Shown piece after piece: positions 1-5,607 of a DNA stretch of 10,747 nt; within the stretch, counting starts at the first letter, position 1; each line of letters begins with the position of its first letter. The translations under genes and the position numbers were made by a program. This stretch comes from Propionibacteriaceae bacterium (GTDB lineage: Bacteria; Actinomycetota; Actinomycetes; Propionibacteriales; Propionibacteriaceae). Under the pieces are notes generated by a model. That model made no database searches. It saw only the letters and a list, made by a program, of their open reading frames with translations, and was not told where the DNA came from. The stretch is from the NCBI GenBank assembly GCA_020438595.1, contig JAGQUI010000056.1, positions 1 through 10,747 of the forward strand, given 5' to 3'.

Positions 1-396
1 GGCGTCGACGGCCACCCGCTCCCCGATGATCCGGGGCGACGCGGGCTGCGCCGGAGGAACGGCCGGCGCGGTCGCGGGGCGCGGTGCAGCCGGAGCTGCC
101 TGGGCCGGGGGAGCGGCCGGGGCCGCGGGAGCCGGTGGTGGTGCCGCTGCGGGCGTGACCGGCTGCGCGACCGGCTGCGCGGGCGCCGCGGTGGTCCCCG
201 CAACGCCCTGCCGGGACAGCTCGCGGATCGCCTCCTCGATCGAGGCCAGCCGGCGGGACAGGTCCTCCTGCCGGTGCGCGTACAACGCCTCGAGCCGCTG
301 GTCGATGCCGGTCAGCCGCCGGGTGAGGGCGTCACGCTCCGTCAGGAGCCGGGTCACCTCCTGCGGCGCTGCCGGGTCCTGGCCTGCCTGCTCCAT
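1..396 (-). CDS. Coiled-coil, Pro/Ala-rich protein, N-terminal part (3' end outside window)
   Basis: An open frame of 132 codons runs from an ATG at 396 to the window edge without a stop, so only the N-terminus is seen. The start is supported by AAGGAG five bases upstream. Residues about 14-62 (from VTRLLTERDA to AIRELSRQ) are charged and leucine-rich and look like a coiled coil; residues about 65-120 are a low-complexity linker almost entirely of Ala, Pro and Gln; the visible part ends in PRIIGERVAVDA. No signal peptide is seen. A coiled coil plus Pro/Ala linker before a conserved body is common in actinobacterial membrane proteins such as the DUF2339 family, but the diagnostic domain lies outside the window, so that is only a guess. 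The gene is 176 bp downstream of the Crp-like gene on the same strand, probably with its own promoter. Confidence 0.75.
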   Translation of the reverse strand, partial: MEQAGQDPAAPQEVTRLLTERDALTRRLTGIDQRLEALYAHRQEDLSRRLASIEEAIRELSRQGVAGTTAAPAQPVAQPVTPAAAPPPAPAAPAAPPAQAAPAAPRPATAPAVPPAQPASPRIIGERVAVDA

Positions 397-572
397 CACA
401 TCTCCTTGGGGGTGTCGTGGCTCCTGGTCATGGCGACGACGGCGTCGCGGGCACCCCGAAGCCACGCCGGGCGCCCGGTGTCAGTCTGCCGATCCGCGGC
501 GATCGGGCCACAGACCCCGTCCGGGCGACACGTCCCCGGTGCGGGGGCCGACCCCGAACGTCGTCCGCGGGC

Positions 573-1250
573 TCACGCCTCCGCCGCCTCCACCCGCTTC
601 GCGATCCGGCTGAGGGCGACGTCGGTCACGGCGAGGTACGCCGCGAGCTCCCGGCGGCTGATCCGCTCGATCAGGTCGGAGCGGGTCTCCAGCAGCTGGC
701 GGTAGCGCTGCTCGGGCGGGTTGCGCAGCGTCGCCGCGTCCGCCTGCAGCGTGATCGCGTAGGCCATCGAGAGCGCAGTGGCCAGCCGGGACCACGGCAG
801 CTGACGAGTGCCGAGCCGGTCGATCAGGCGGTAGTCGAACCCGTGCACGACGCACGGCTCGATCGCCGCCACCGTGTGGATGCTCACCCCCTGCACGGCC
901 ACCTGCAGGTCGCCGGCGCGGGGGTGCAGGTTGCGCTGTACGACCTGGCGGACGCCCTCCGGCGCCAGGGCAGGCATCGAGACGAGCAGCTCGCCCTCCT
1001 CGGCGAAGAAGGTGATCACCGTGCGGCCCCGCGCGTCCGGCATCTGCGCCTTCAGCAGGCCCTCCTCCACGTAGTACACGTAGGGGTGCACCTCGCCCGC
1101 GGAGAACAGCACGTCACCGGGATCGAGGTGCACGCTGCGGATCGTGCGGGCGACCGCCTCCCACTGCGGCAGTTCGGCCCCGGCGTACGCCTCCAGCAGC
1201 AGGCGGACGGTGCGCAGCAGGTACGCGCTCGCGGTACCGGAACGGATCAT
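573..1250 (-). CDS. Crp/Fnr-family transcriptional regulator
   Basis: The 225-aa product has the size and layout of the Crp/Fnr family. A cNMP-binding-like beta-barrel lies at about residues 35-140 (HLDPGDVLFSAGEVHPYVYYVEEG, here in part: LDPGDVLFSAG and VYYVEEG), then a long dimerisation helix, then a C-terminal winged helix with the recognition region near 197-220 (ISRRELAAYLAVTDVALSRI). The cAMP-contacting Arg-Ser/Thr motif of the phosphate-binding cassette is not recognisable, and residues about 95-130 look divergent, so the ligand is unknown and probably not classical cAMP binding. No Cys cluster typical of Fnr is seen; C133 is the only obvious cysteine. The ATG start has GGAGG (1256-1260) five bases upstream. 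The gene lies downstream of acuI on the same strand across a 159-bp gap that holds a likely promoter and an inverted repeat. The regulated genes cannot be named from the sequence. Confidence 0.88.
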   Translation of the reverse strand: MIRSGTASAYLLRTVRLLLEAYAGAELPQWEAVARTIRSVHLDPGDVLFSAGEVHPYVYYVEEGLLKAQMPDARGRTVITFFAEEGELLVSMPALAPEGVRQVVQRNLHPRAGDLQVAVQGVSIHTVAAIEPCVVHGFDYRLIDRLGTRQLPWSRLATALSMAYAITLQADAATLRNPPEQRYRQLLETRSDLIERISRRELAAYLAVTDVALSRIAKRVEAAEA

Positions 1251-1331
1251 TCACACCTCCTCGACCGGTGCCACCATCGGACCACAAACGGGTCGATGTC
1301 CTTCGTGGCGGTCGGGGTTCGGCCCACTCCC

Positions 1332-1363
1332 AGAGTAGGTGAACGGAGCGGTCAAGACCTACT
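1332..1363 (-). promoter_or_regulatory. Candidate promoter/operator of the Crp-like gene
   Basis: A perfect 7-bp inverted repeat, AGTAGGT (1334-1340) and ACCTACT (1357-1363), is separated by 16 bp. Read on the minus strand, the distal arm runs into TACTCT (1337-1332), the same hexamer used as the -10 of the operon at 4822. A TTGACC occurs in the spacer but only 12 bp from TACTCT, so no proper -35 can be assigned. The spacing is too wide for a standard Crp site (TGTGA-N6-TCACA). Confidence 0.35.
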
Positions 1364-1386
1364 GAAGCCCCAAGTCGCGTCGATTT

Positions 1387-1403
1387 CCGGCCGGGGACGC
1401 CGG
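1387..1403 (-). terminator. Weak GC hairpin after acuI
   Basis: CCGGC (1387-1391) and GCCGG (1399-1403) form a 5-bp stem with a 7-base loop, starting a few bases after the acuI stop codon at 1410. There is no U-tract, so it would be at best a weak or actinobacterial I-shaped terminator between acuI and the Crp-like gene. Confidence 0.2.
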
Positions 1404-1409
1404 CGAGGA

Positions 1410-2417
1410 TCAGTCGGTGATCGCGACGGCGATCCGTCCGTGGGCCGCCCCGCCCAGCAGCCGCGCCGCGGCGTCGATCGCCCCGTCCAGCGGGACGGTC
1501 TCGGTCAGGTCGTCGAGAACCCCGGGCGGCACGTCCCTGGCCAGCCGCGCCCAGGCCGCCTCGCGGTCGGCCAGGGACGCCTGGACCGAATCCACCCCGG
1601 CCAGCGTGACCCCGCGCAGGATGAACGGGATCACGCTCGCCGGCAGCGACGCGGAGCCGGCCAGGCCGCAGGCGGCGATCGTCCCGCCGTAGCGGGTCTG
1701 GGAGATCGCGTTCGCGAGCACCTCGCCGCCGACGGTGTCGACGACCGCCGACCAGCGCTGCGACTGCAGCGGACGTCCGGCGCCGGCCAGTTCGTCGCGC
1801 GGCACGATCGTCGTCGCGCCGAGGCCGTGCAGGTAGTCGCCGTACTCCGCGGCCCGTCCGGTGAGCGCGGCGACGTGGTGCCCGGCCGCTGCCAGCAGCA
1901 GGATGGCGATCGAGCCCACCCCGCCGGTGGCGCCGCTGACCAGGACCGGCTGCTCCGGGGTCGAGGCGAGGCCGTCCCGTTCCAGCCGCAGCACGCACAG
2001 CGCGGCCGTGTAGCCGGCCGTGCCCAGCGCGCCGGCCCGGGCCGGCGCGAGCCCCTCGGGGAGCCGGACGAGGAAGTCGCCCGGCACCCGGGCCTGCTCG
2101 GTGAGCCCACCGTTGCGGGTCTCCGACAGCCCGGTTCCGTTCAGCACCACGACGTCGCCCGGACGCCAGCGGGGGTCGTCCGAGGCGGCCACGGTGCCGA
2201 CCAGGTCGATCCCGGCGACCAGCGGCGGCGTCCGGACCACCCCGGGGCGCCCGGTCAGCGCCAGCGCGTCCTTGTAGTTCAGGTCGGAGAAGGCGACGTC
2301 GATGAGCACCGGCCCGTCCGACTCGGGAGGCGGCCCGACCTCCTCCAGCGCGGCGGTGTTCACCGGCTCCCCGGCGGCTGCGGACTCCGACTTCCTGATC
2401 ACGATCGCTCTCGGCAT
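1410..2417 (-). CDS. acuI: Acrylyl-CoA reductase (NADPH), AcuI/YhdH-type medium-chain reductase
   Basis: The 335-aa protein matches the zinc-independent MDR subfamily of YhdH/AcuI, which reduces acrylyl-CoA to propionyl-CoA with NADPH and detoxifies reactive acryloyl-CoA from 3-hydroxypropionate or DMSP-type metabolism. Visible family motifs are SDLNYKDALALTG at 44-56, the GIDLVGTV segment near 69-76, GTAGYTAAL at 132-140, and the Rossmann glycine motif SGATGGVGS at 161-169 followed by LTGRAAEYGDYLHGLGA. Zinc ligands of alcohol dehydrogenases are absent, as expected. Length is close to the usual 325-335 aa. The ATG at 2417 is preceded by GGAGG eight bases upstream; the frame stays open much further upstream only because of GC bias. 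It is divergent from the carboxylesterase gene, 39 bp away. The AcuI-family assignment is strong; the exact physiological enoyl-CoA substrate is inferred from the family. Confidence 0.9.
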   Translation of the reverse strand: MPRAIVIRKSESAAAGEPVNTAALEEVGPPPESDGPVLIDVAFSDLNYKDALALTGRPGVVRTPPLVAGIDLVGTVAASDDPRWRPGDVVVLNGTGLSETRNGGLTEQARVPGDFLVRLPEGLAPARAGALGTAGYTAALCVLRLERDGLASTPEQPVLVSGATGGVGSIAILLLAAAGHHVAALTGRAAEYGDYLHGLGATTIVPRDELAGAGRPLQSQRWSAVVDTVGGEVLANAISQTRYGGTIAACGLAGSASLPASVIPFILRGVTLAGVDSVQASLADREAAWARLARDVPPGVLDDLTETVPLDGAIDAAARLLGGAAHGRIAVAITD

Positions 2418-2425
2418 GCCCCCAT

Positions 2426-2448
2426 CCTCCGCCGTGCCCGGCAGGAGG
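2426..2448. promoter_or_regulatory. Shared hairpin made of the two divergent Shine-Dalgarno sequences
   Basis: CCTCC (2426-2430, the minus-strand GGAGG of acuI) and GGAGG (2444-2448, the ribosome-binding site of the esterase) are the outer arms, and GCCG (2431-2434) and CGGC (2439-2442) the inner arms, of a 9-bp stem with one bulged A and a TGCC loop. Each GGAGG is exactly eight bases from its own start codon (2417 and 2457). In a transcript of either gene that begins upstream of the stem, the ribosome-binding site would be paired. Confidence 0.7.
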
Positions 2449-2456
2449 GGGCAGCT

Positions 2457-3956
2457 GTGGTGCAGAGTGGACGGGTGAGCGTGGAGCGTCCTGTCGTCCA
2501 GACCACCGCCGGTGCTGTCGAGGGGGTGTGGCGCGACGGGTCCGCCGCCTTCCTCGGCGTCCCGTTCGCCGAGGCGCCGGTGGGGGAGTTGCGGTTCGCC
2601 GCACCCGTCCCGGTGCGTCCGTGGGACGGGGTGCGGGACGCGAGCCGTCCCGGCCCGACCCCGCAGCGGCGGCCGTTCGGGCCGGTGACGACGATCCCGG
2701 AGCCGTCCTACCCCGGCGAGGCGACCCTGAACCTGAACGTGTTCACTCCCGCTCCCGGCGACGTGGCCGCCGGGCTGCCGGTGCTGGTCTGGATCCACGG
2801 GGGTGGCTTCTTCGCCGGCTCCCCGTCGAGCCCCTGGTACGACGGGGCGTCCTTCAACCGCGACGGCGTCGTCACCGTGTCGCTGTCCTACCGGCTCGGC
2901 TTCGACGGGTTCGGCTGGATCGCCGACGCGCCCACGAACCGCGGCCTGCGCGACCAGCTCGCCGGGCTGGCGTGGGTGCGGGACAACATCGCGGCCTTCG
3001 GCGGTGATCCGGACCGGGTGACGATCGGGGGCCAGTCCGCCGGCGGCACGTCGGTGCTGGCGCTGCTGGCGTCCCCGCTGGCGGAGGGCCTGTTCGGCCG
3101 GGTGATCGCCCATTCCGCGGCCGACGTCTCGCTGGACCTCGCGACCGCCGAGACCATCGGACGCGACTTCGCCGCCCGGGCGGGTGTGGCGCCGGCCCGC
3201 GCCGGCTGGTCGACGCTCACCGAGGACGCGATCCTCGACGCCCAGGCGGCGCTGATGGCACCGTCCGGAGGGCCCGCGCCCGTGGCGGCCGACTTCGTCC
3301 GGCACACCCTCGCCGGCGGGGGCATCGGCCTGCCGTTCGTGCCGCTGACCGGCGACGACGTGCTGCCGAGGGGGGTCCTCGAGGCGATCCGGTCCGATGC
3401 CGGCTCCGGCACGGACCTGCTCGCGGGCACGGTCGCGCACGAGTTCAGCGCCGCGCCGCCGGCGCTCCGGGAGGCCTGGGCCGGCACGGACGCCGCGCAG
3501 GCGCTCACCGGAGGCGGCCTCGACGCGGCCACCGCGGCAGCCTACGTCGCCGGCCACCCCGAACTGGTCTGGACGGCGGACGTGTGCAGCCAGCTCGTCA
3601 CCGACCTCACCTTCCGGATTCCGCTGCTGGCGTGGGCGGACGCGCGGGCGGGCCGCACGTGGCTCTACGACTTCCGCCGGCCCTCGCCGGTGGTCGGCCT
3701 GGCCGCGCACTGCCTGGAACTGCCGTTCGCCTGGGACCTGCTCGGGGCCGAGGGCGTCGCCGTCGTCGAGGGGCCGACCCCGCCGCAGGAACTGGCGGAC
3801 GAGATGCACGGCGCCTGGGTGGGCTTCATCGCGTCCGGGGATCCCGGCTGGCCCGCCTGGGACGGCCGGGGCGCCCGCGGGTTCGGCGGGGACGGGCAGG
3901 ACGGCTACGCGCCGAGCCGGCTGCTGGCGGACGCGCTGCGGGCCCGGACCGCCTGA
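2457..3956 (+). CDS. Type-B carboxylesterase/lipase (alpha/beta hydrolase)
   Basis: The 499-aa protein is a full-length member of the carboxylesterase type-B family, which hydrolyses carboxylic esters. Oxyanion-hole loop: IHGGGFFAG from residue 113. The type-B serine signature FGGDPDRVTIGGQSAGG contains the nucleophile Ser194. The acid is probably Glu329 in GTVAHEF, and the base His418 in LAAHCLELPF, so the triad is intact. The second family signature appears as EATLNLNVFTP, with Thr where most members have Cys. No signal peptide is visible, so it is probably cytoplasmic. I chose the GTG at 2457 because AGGAGG (2443-2448) ends eight bases before it; GTG 2460 is possible, and GTG 2475 is too far from the ribosome-binding site. 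The start is 39 bp from the divergent acuI start, so promoters must overlap the neighbouring gene. The natural substrate is unknown. Confidence 0.92.
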   Translation: MVQSGRVSVERPVVQTTAGAVEGVWRDGSAAFLGVPFAEAPVGELRFAAPVPVRPWDGVRDASRPGPTPQRRPFGPVTTIPEPSYPGEATLNLNVFTPAPGDVAAGLPVLVWIHGGGFFAGSPSSPWYDGASFNRDGVVTVSLSYRLGFDGFGWIADAPTNRGLRDQLAGLAWVRDNIAAFGGDPDRVTIGGQSAGGTSVLALLASPLAEGLFGRVIAHSAADVSLDLATAETIGRDFAARAGVAPARAGWSTLTEDAILDAQAALMAPSGGPAPVAADFVRHTLAGGGIGLPFVPLTGDDVLPRGVLEAIRSDAGSGTDLLAGTVAHEFSAAPPALREAWAGTDAAQALTGGGLDAATAAAYVAGHPELVWTADVCSQLVTDLTFRIPLLAWADARAGRTWLYDFRRPSPVVGLAAHCLELPFAWDLLGAEGVAVVEGPTPPQELADEMHGAWVGFIASGDPGWPAWDGRGARGFGGDGQDGYAPSRLLADALRARTA

Positions 3957-3977
3957 CGCGGGGTGGCCGGGGCCCGG

Positions 3978-3983
3978 TAGGCT
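3978..3983 (+). promoter_or_regulatory. -10 element of a leaderless transcript
   Basis: TAGGCT lies seven bases before the GTG at 3991, the position expected when transcription starts at or next to the start codon. No Shine-Dalgarno sequence is present. Confidence 0.55.
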
Positions 3984-3990
3984 GCAGGCT

Positions 3991-4269
3991 GTGGAGGACC
4001 CGAAACGCCAGGCCTGGATGTACCTCGTCGCCGGAGTGGTGGCGGTCATCGCAGCGATCTACTTCATCGCCACGGCCGGCCAGGCCAACGATTCCTGGGG
4101 GCTCCTCGACTACGCGATCCTCGGCATGGGCCTCGTCGCGATCTACCGGGGCGTGAAGGGGTTCCGTGCCCTCCGCAACGGGGACGCGGGGCCTGCCGGC
4201 GGCAGCACCGGCCCGAAGCGGATCAACCGGCCCGACCGACGGCCTCCGGGCGATTCGGACCAGGGCTAG
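3991..4269 (+). CDS. Small two-span membrane protein
   Basis: The 92-aa product has two hydrophobic segments, WMYLVAGVVAVIAAIYFIAT at about residues 9-28 and a second around DYAILGMGLVAIYRGVKG at about 39-57, then a hydrophilic tail rich in Gly, Pro, Arg and Asp. It resembles the many small uncharacterised actinobacterial membrane proteins; no function can be assigned. The GTG start is preferred over the ATG at 4018 because TAGGCT sits seven bases upstream, fitting leaderless translation, and because the ATG would cut into the first hydrophobic segment. It begins 34 bp after the esterase stop. Its TAG stop overlaps the TAG stop of the convergent zinc-ribbon gene in one CTAG palindrome (4266-4269), so there is no room for a terminator between the two genes. 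Confidence 0.7.
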   Translation: MEDPKRQAWMYLVAGVVAVIAAIYFIATAGQANDSWGLLDYAILGMGLVAIYRGVKGFRALRNGDAGPAGGSTGPKRINRPDRRPPGDSDQG

Positions 4270-4619
4270 CCGGGCGCCAACGTCGGCACCGAGCCCAGCA
4301 GGGCGATGCCGAGCAGCGTGATCAGCAGCAGGGCGAGGGCGAGCCAGCGCAGGCTCCGGGGCCCGGCCGATCGCCGCGCCCTGATCCTCGCCGGCCTGGC
4401 TTCGGCCGATGCCGCAGCGGGCGCCGGCTGCGGCGCTGAGATCATGCCACGGCAGTGCGGGAACCGCGTGCAGCCCCAGAACCAGGTCTCCGACCGGCCG
4501 TCCTCGCCGGCCCGGCGCAGTTCCATCGGCGACTCGCACAACGCGCAGGTCAGGTTCACGGCCGGCAGGCGTTTCGACGCGGCCACGCGACGGGCCACCG
4601 ACACGGTCACGGCTACCAT
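4266..4619 (-). CDS. Membrane-anchored topoisomerase-type zinc-ribbon protein
   Basis: The 117-aa product carries a four-cysteine zinc ribbon of the type found at the C-terminus of bacterial topoisomerase I: CALC (Cys25, Cys28) and GCTRFPHC (Cys50, Cys56), with the typical aromatic WFWGC and MEL-R pattern. An Ala/Pro/Arg-rich linker (about 61-90) follows, then one hydrophobic helix (about 92-111, WLALALLLITLLGIALLGSV) close to the C-terminus. The ribbon probably binds Zn and possibly nucleic acid; the C-terminal helix would anchor it facing the cytoplasm. The start is uncertain: the ATG at 4619 is the conservative choice, but the frame extends to a GTG at 4649 and contains further GTGs downstream, and none has a good ribosome-binding site. 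The role of this combination is unknown. Confidence 0.7.
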   Translation of the reverse strand: MVAVTVSVARRVAASKRLPAVNLTCALCESPMELRRAGEDGRSETWFWGCTRFPHCRGMISAPQPAPAAASAEARPARIRARRSAGPRSLRWLALALLLITLLGIALLGSVPTLAPG

Positions 4620-4666
4620 GATGGCCGGCGGACTTCTTGGGGGCAACACATCTCACCGGAGAGGCT

Positions 4667-4690
4667 AGCGGGCCGCAGGCCGCCTCCGCT
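4667..4690. repeat. Nested stem next to palindrome copy 1
   Basis: AGCGG (4667-4671) pairs with CCGCT (4686-4690), and overlapping GGCC (4671-4674) can pair with GGCC (4678-4681) over a GCA loop. The outer arm forms part of the 25-bp repeat shared with the element at 10192-10216. The inner and outer pairings compete at one base. Confidence 0.35.
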
Positions 4691-4707
4691 GTCCCCCAAA
4701 AGGGGGA
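4683..4707 (+). promoter_or_regulatory. Palindromic element, copy 1 (TCCCCC-N4-GGGGGA)
   Basis: The perfect 16-bp palindrome TCCCCC-AAAA-GGGGGA lies at 4692-4707. With the nine preceding bases (CCTCCGCTG) it matches the minus-strand copy at 10216-10192 at 22 of 25 positions. It lies about 94 bp upstream of the predicted start of the ATPase-YhgE-TetR transcript. A C-tract/A-tract/G-tract palindrome is compatible with a dimeric or tetrameric regulator; CsoR-family operators are built from similar C and G tracts, but the flanking TA steps usual there are missing, so I do not assign it. Confidence 0.55.
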
Positions 4708-4709
4708 AT

Positions 4710-4728
4710 TTCTCAGCTTCTTCTCAGC
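4710..4728 (+). promoter_or_regulatory. 11-bp-period direct repeat, response-regulator-like site
   Basis: TTCTCAGC occurs at 4710-4717 and again, identically, at 4721-4728, separated by TTC. Two 8-bp direct repeats one helical turn apart are the layout bound by OmpR-family response regulators; the arrangement of two 8-mers split by 3 bp recalls the mycobacterial MprA box. It is 38 bp upstream of the -35 at 4766, a usual activator distance. The regulator is not encoded in the window. Confidence 0.5.
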
Positions 4729-4761
4729 GTATTCGGATGCGAGGGCACGCTGCTCCGGCAT

Positions 4762-4791
4762 GTATTTGGAATGACTGGTCAGTTTAACTAC
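4762..4791. promoter_or_regulatory. Probable TetR operator overlapping the promoter
   Basis: The core is TGAC-TG-GTCA (4772-4781), overlapping a second symmetric reading ACTG-GT-CAGT. Around the TGAC centre, 10 of 15 base pairs of a 30-bp dyad match, including GTA at 4762-4764 with TAC at 4789-4791 and TT at 4766-4767 with AA at 4786-4787. It covers the -35, the spacer and part of the -10, so a bound dimer would block RNA polymerase. The natural candidate to bind it is the TetR protein encoded at the end of the same operon. Confidence 0.6.
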
Positions 4792-4794
4792 TCT
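4766..4794 (+). promoter_or_regulatory. Promoter of the ABC ATPase-YhgE-TetR operon
   Basis: A -35 TTGGAA (4766-4771) and a -10 TACTCT (4789-4794) are separated by exactly 17 bp, placing the start of transcription near 4801-4803, about 20 bases before the GTG start and just ahead of the AAGGAG ribosome-binding site (4808-4813). The spacer is occupied by a TetR-type palindrome. Confidence 0.65.
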
Positions 4795-4821
4795 GGTGGG
4801 TGACCCGAAGGAGCACGATCC

Positions 4822-5574
4822 GTGACCACCACAGCCACCCGCCCCCGGGACGACCTCGAAGGGGTCGATCCCGACCCGTCCCCGACCGACGCGACCACCG
4901 CGCCGGAACCGGTCGTCCGCGCCACCGCCCTGCAGCTCGACGGACGGCGCGGCCGCGTCTTCGGGCCCGTCGACCTCGACCTCGCACCCGGCACGCTCAC
5001 CCTGGTCACCGGCCGGGCCGGCAGCGGGAAGACCTCACTCCTGCTCACGCTGGTGGGGCGGCTGCGGCCGAACCGCGGCTCCGACCTGGTCGTACTCGGA
5101 CGGCCGCTGCCCGCGCGGGCGGCGGGGGTGCAGCGGCGCAGCGCCGCGGTGGGTGTGCACGGCCTCGACGACCTGGACGAGGAGGTGACCGTCGCAGCCA
5201 CGATCCGCGAGCGCGAGGCGTGGCTGGCGCCCTGGTACCGGATCGTCCGCCCGCCGGACGACGAGCGGGTGGCGCAGGTGTGCGCCGAGGTGTTCGGACG
5301 CAACCCTGTGCCCCGGGGACGCCAACTCATCCACGAGCTCGACGAGGCCGCCAACCTGCAGTTGCGGCTCGCCCTCGCCCTGCTCAGCGATCCCCGACTG
5401 GTCGTGGTCGACGACATCGACGCCCTGCACGACACCGAGAGCCGACGGCTCGTCTGGGAGTCGCTGCGCGCGCTGACCCGGCGCGGCGTGACCGTCGTCA
5501 CCGCTGCCGCCACGGCCGGCGAGCTCACCCGGCTGGGCTGGGACACCCTGCCGAACCACGTCGCCCTGCCCTGA
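4822..5574 (+). CDS. ABC-type ATPase with degenerate signature, partner of YhgE
   Basis: The 250-aa protein has an ABC-ATPase fold: about 35 disordered N-terminal residues, Walker A GRAGSGKTS (Lys70, Thr71), and Walker B LVVVDD (Asp197, with Asp198 at the usual catalytic Glu position), followed by a D-loop-like IDALHD. Three hallmark elements are changed. The Q-loop position reads VGVHG (His113 in place of Gln), the LSGGQ signature is replaced around residues 172-178 by ELDEAAN, and the H-loop His is replaced by Ala228 (VVTAAAT). ATP binding looks possible, but hydrolysis may be slow or regulated. It probably energises or gates the YhgE/Pip protein encoded 33 bp downstream, and related ATPase-YhgE pairs are common in actinobacteria. 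The GTG start has AAGGAG eight bases upstream. It is the first gene of the three-gene operon. Confidence 0.85.
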   Translation: MTTTATRPRDDLEGVDPDPSPTDATTAPEPVVRATALQLDGRRGRVFGPVDLDLAPGTLTLVTGRAGSGKTSLLLTLVGRLRPNRGSDLVVLGRPLPARAAGVQRRSAAVGVHGLDDLDEEVTVAATIREREAWLAPWYRIVRPPDDERVAQVCAEVFGRNPVPRGRQLIHELDEAANLQLRLALALLSDPRLVVVDDIDALHDTESRRLVWESLRALTRRGVTVVTAAATAGELTRLGWDTLPNHVALP

Positions 5575-5607
5575 CCACCCACGAACCACCGACCCACGAG
5601 AAGAACG

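Noticed and set aside
534..546. CCCCG-GTG-CGGGG hairpin downstream of the Crp-like gene as a terminator
   Set aside because: Only a 5-bp stem with a 3-base loop and no U-tract; such stems are expected by chance at this GC content.
417..2456. Upstream extension of the esterase frame (open from 417)
   Set aside because: The extension is Arg/Gly/Pro-rich, lies opposite the Crp-like and acuI genes, and the ribosome-binding site plus family length fix the start at 2457.
2418..4049. Upstream extension of the acuI frame
   Set aside because: It has no similarity to a reductase, lies opposite the esterase, and the GGAGG eight bases before the ATG at 2417 fixes the start.
4692..4707. TCCCCC-AAAA-GGGGGA as an intrinsic terminator of the zinc-ribbon gene or the ATPase operon
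   Set aside because: It lies upstream of both divergent genes, not after a stop codon, has no U-tract, and recurs upstream of another gene, which fits a regulatory site better.
4692..4707. Assignment of the palindrome as a copper (CsoR) operator
   Set aside because: The C/G-tract core is similar, but the TA flanks usual for CsoR sites are absent and no copper genes are nearby.
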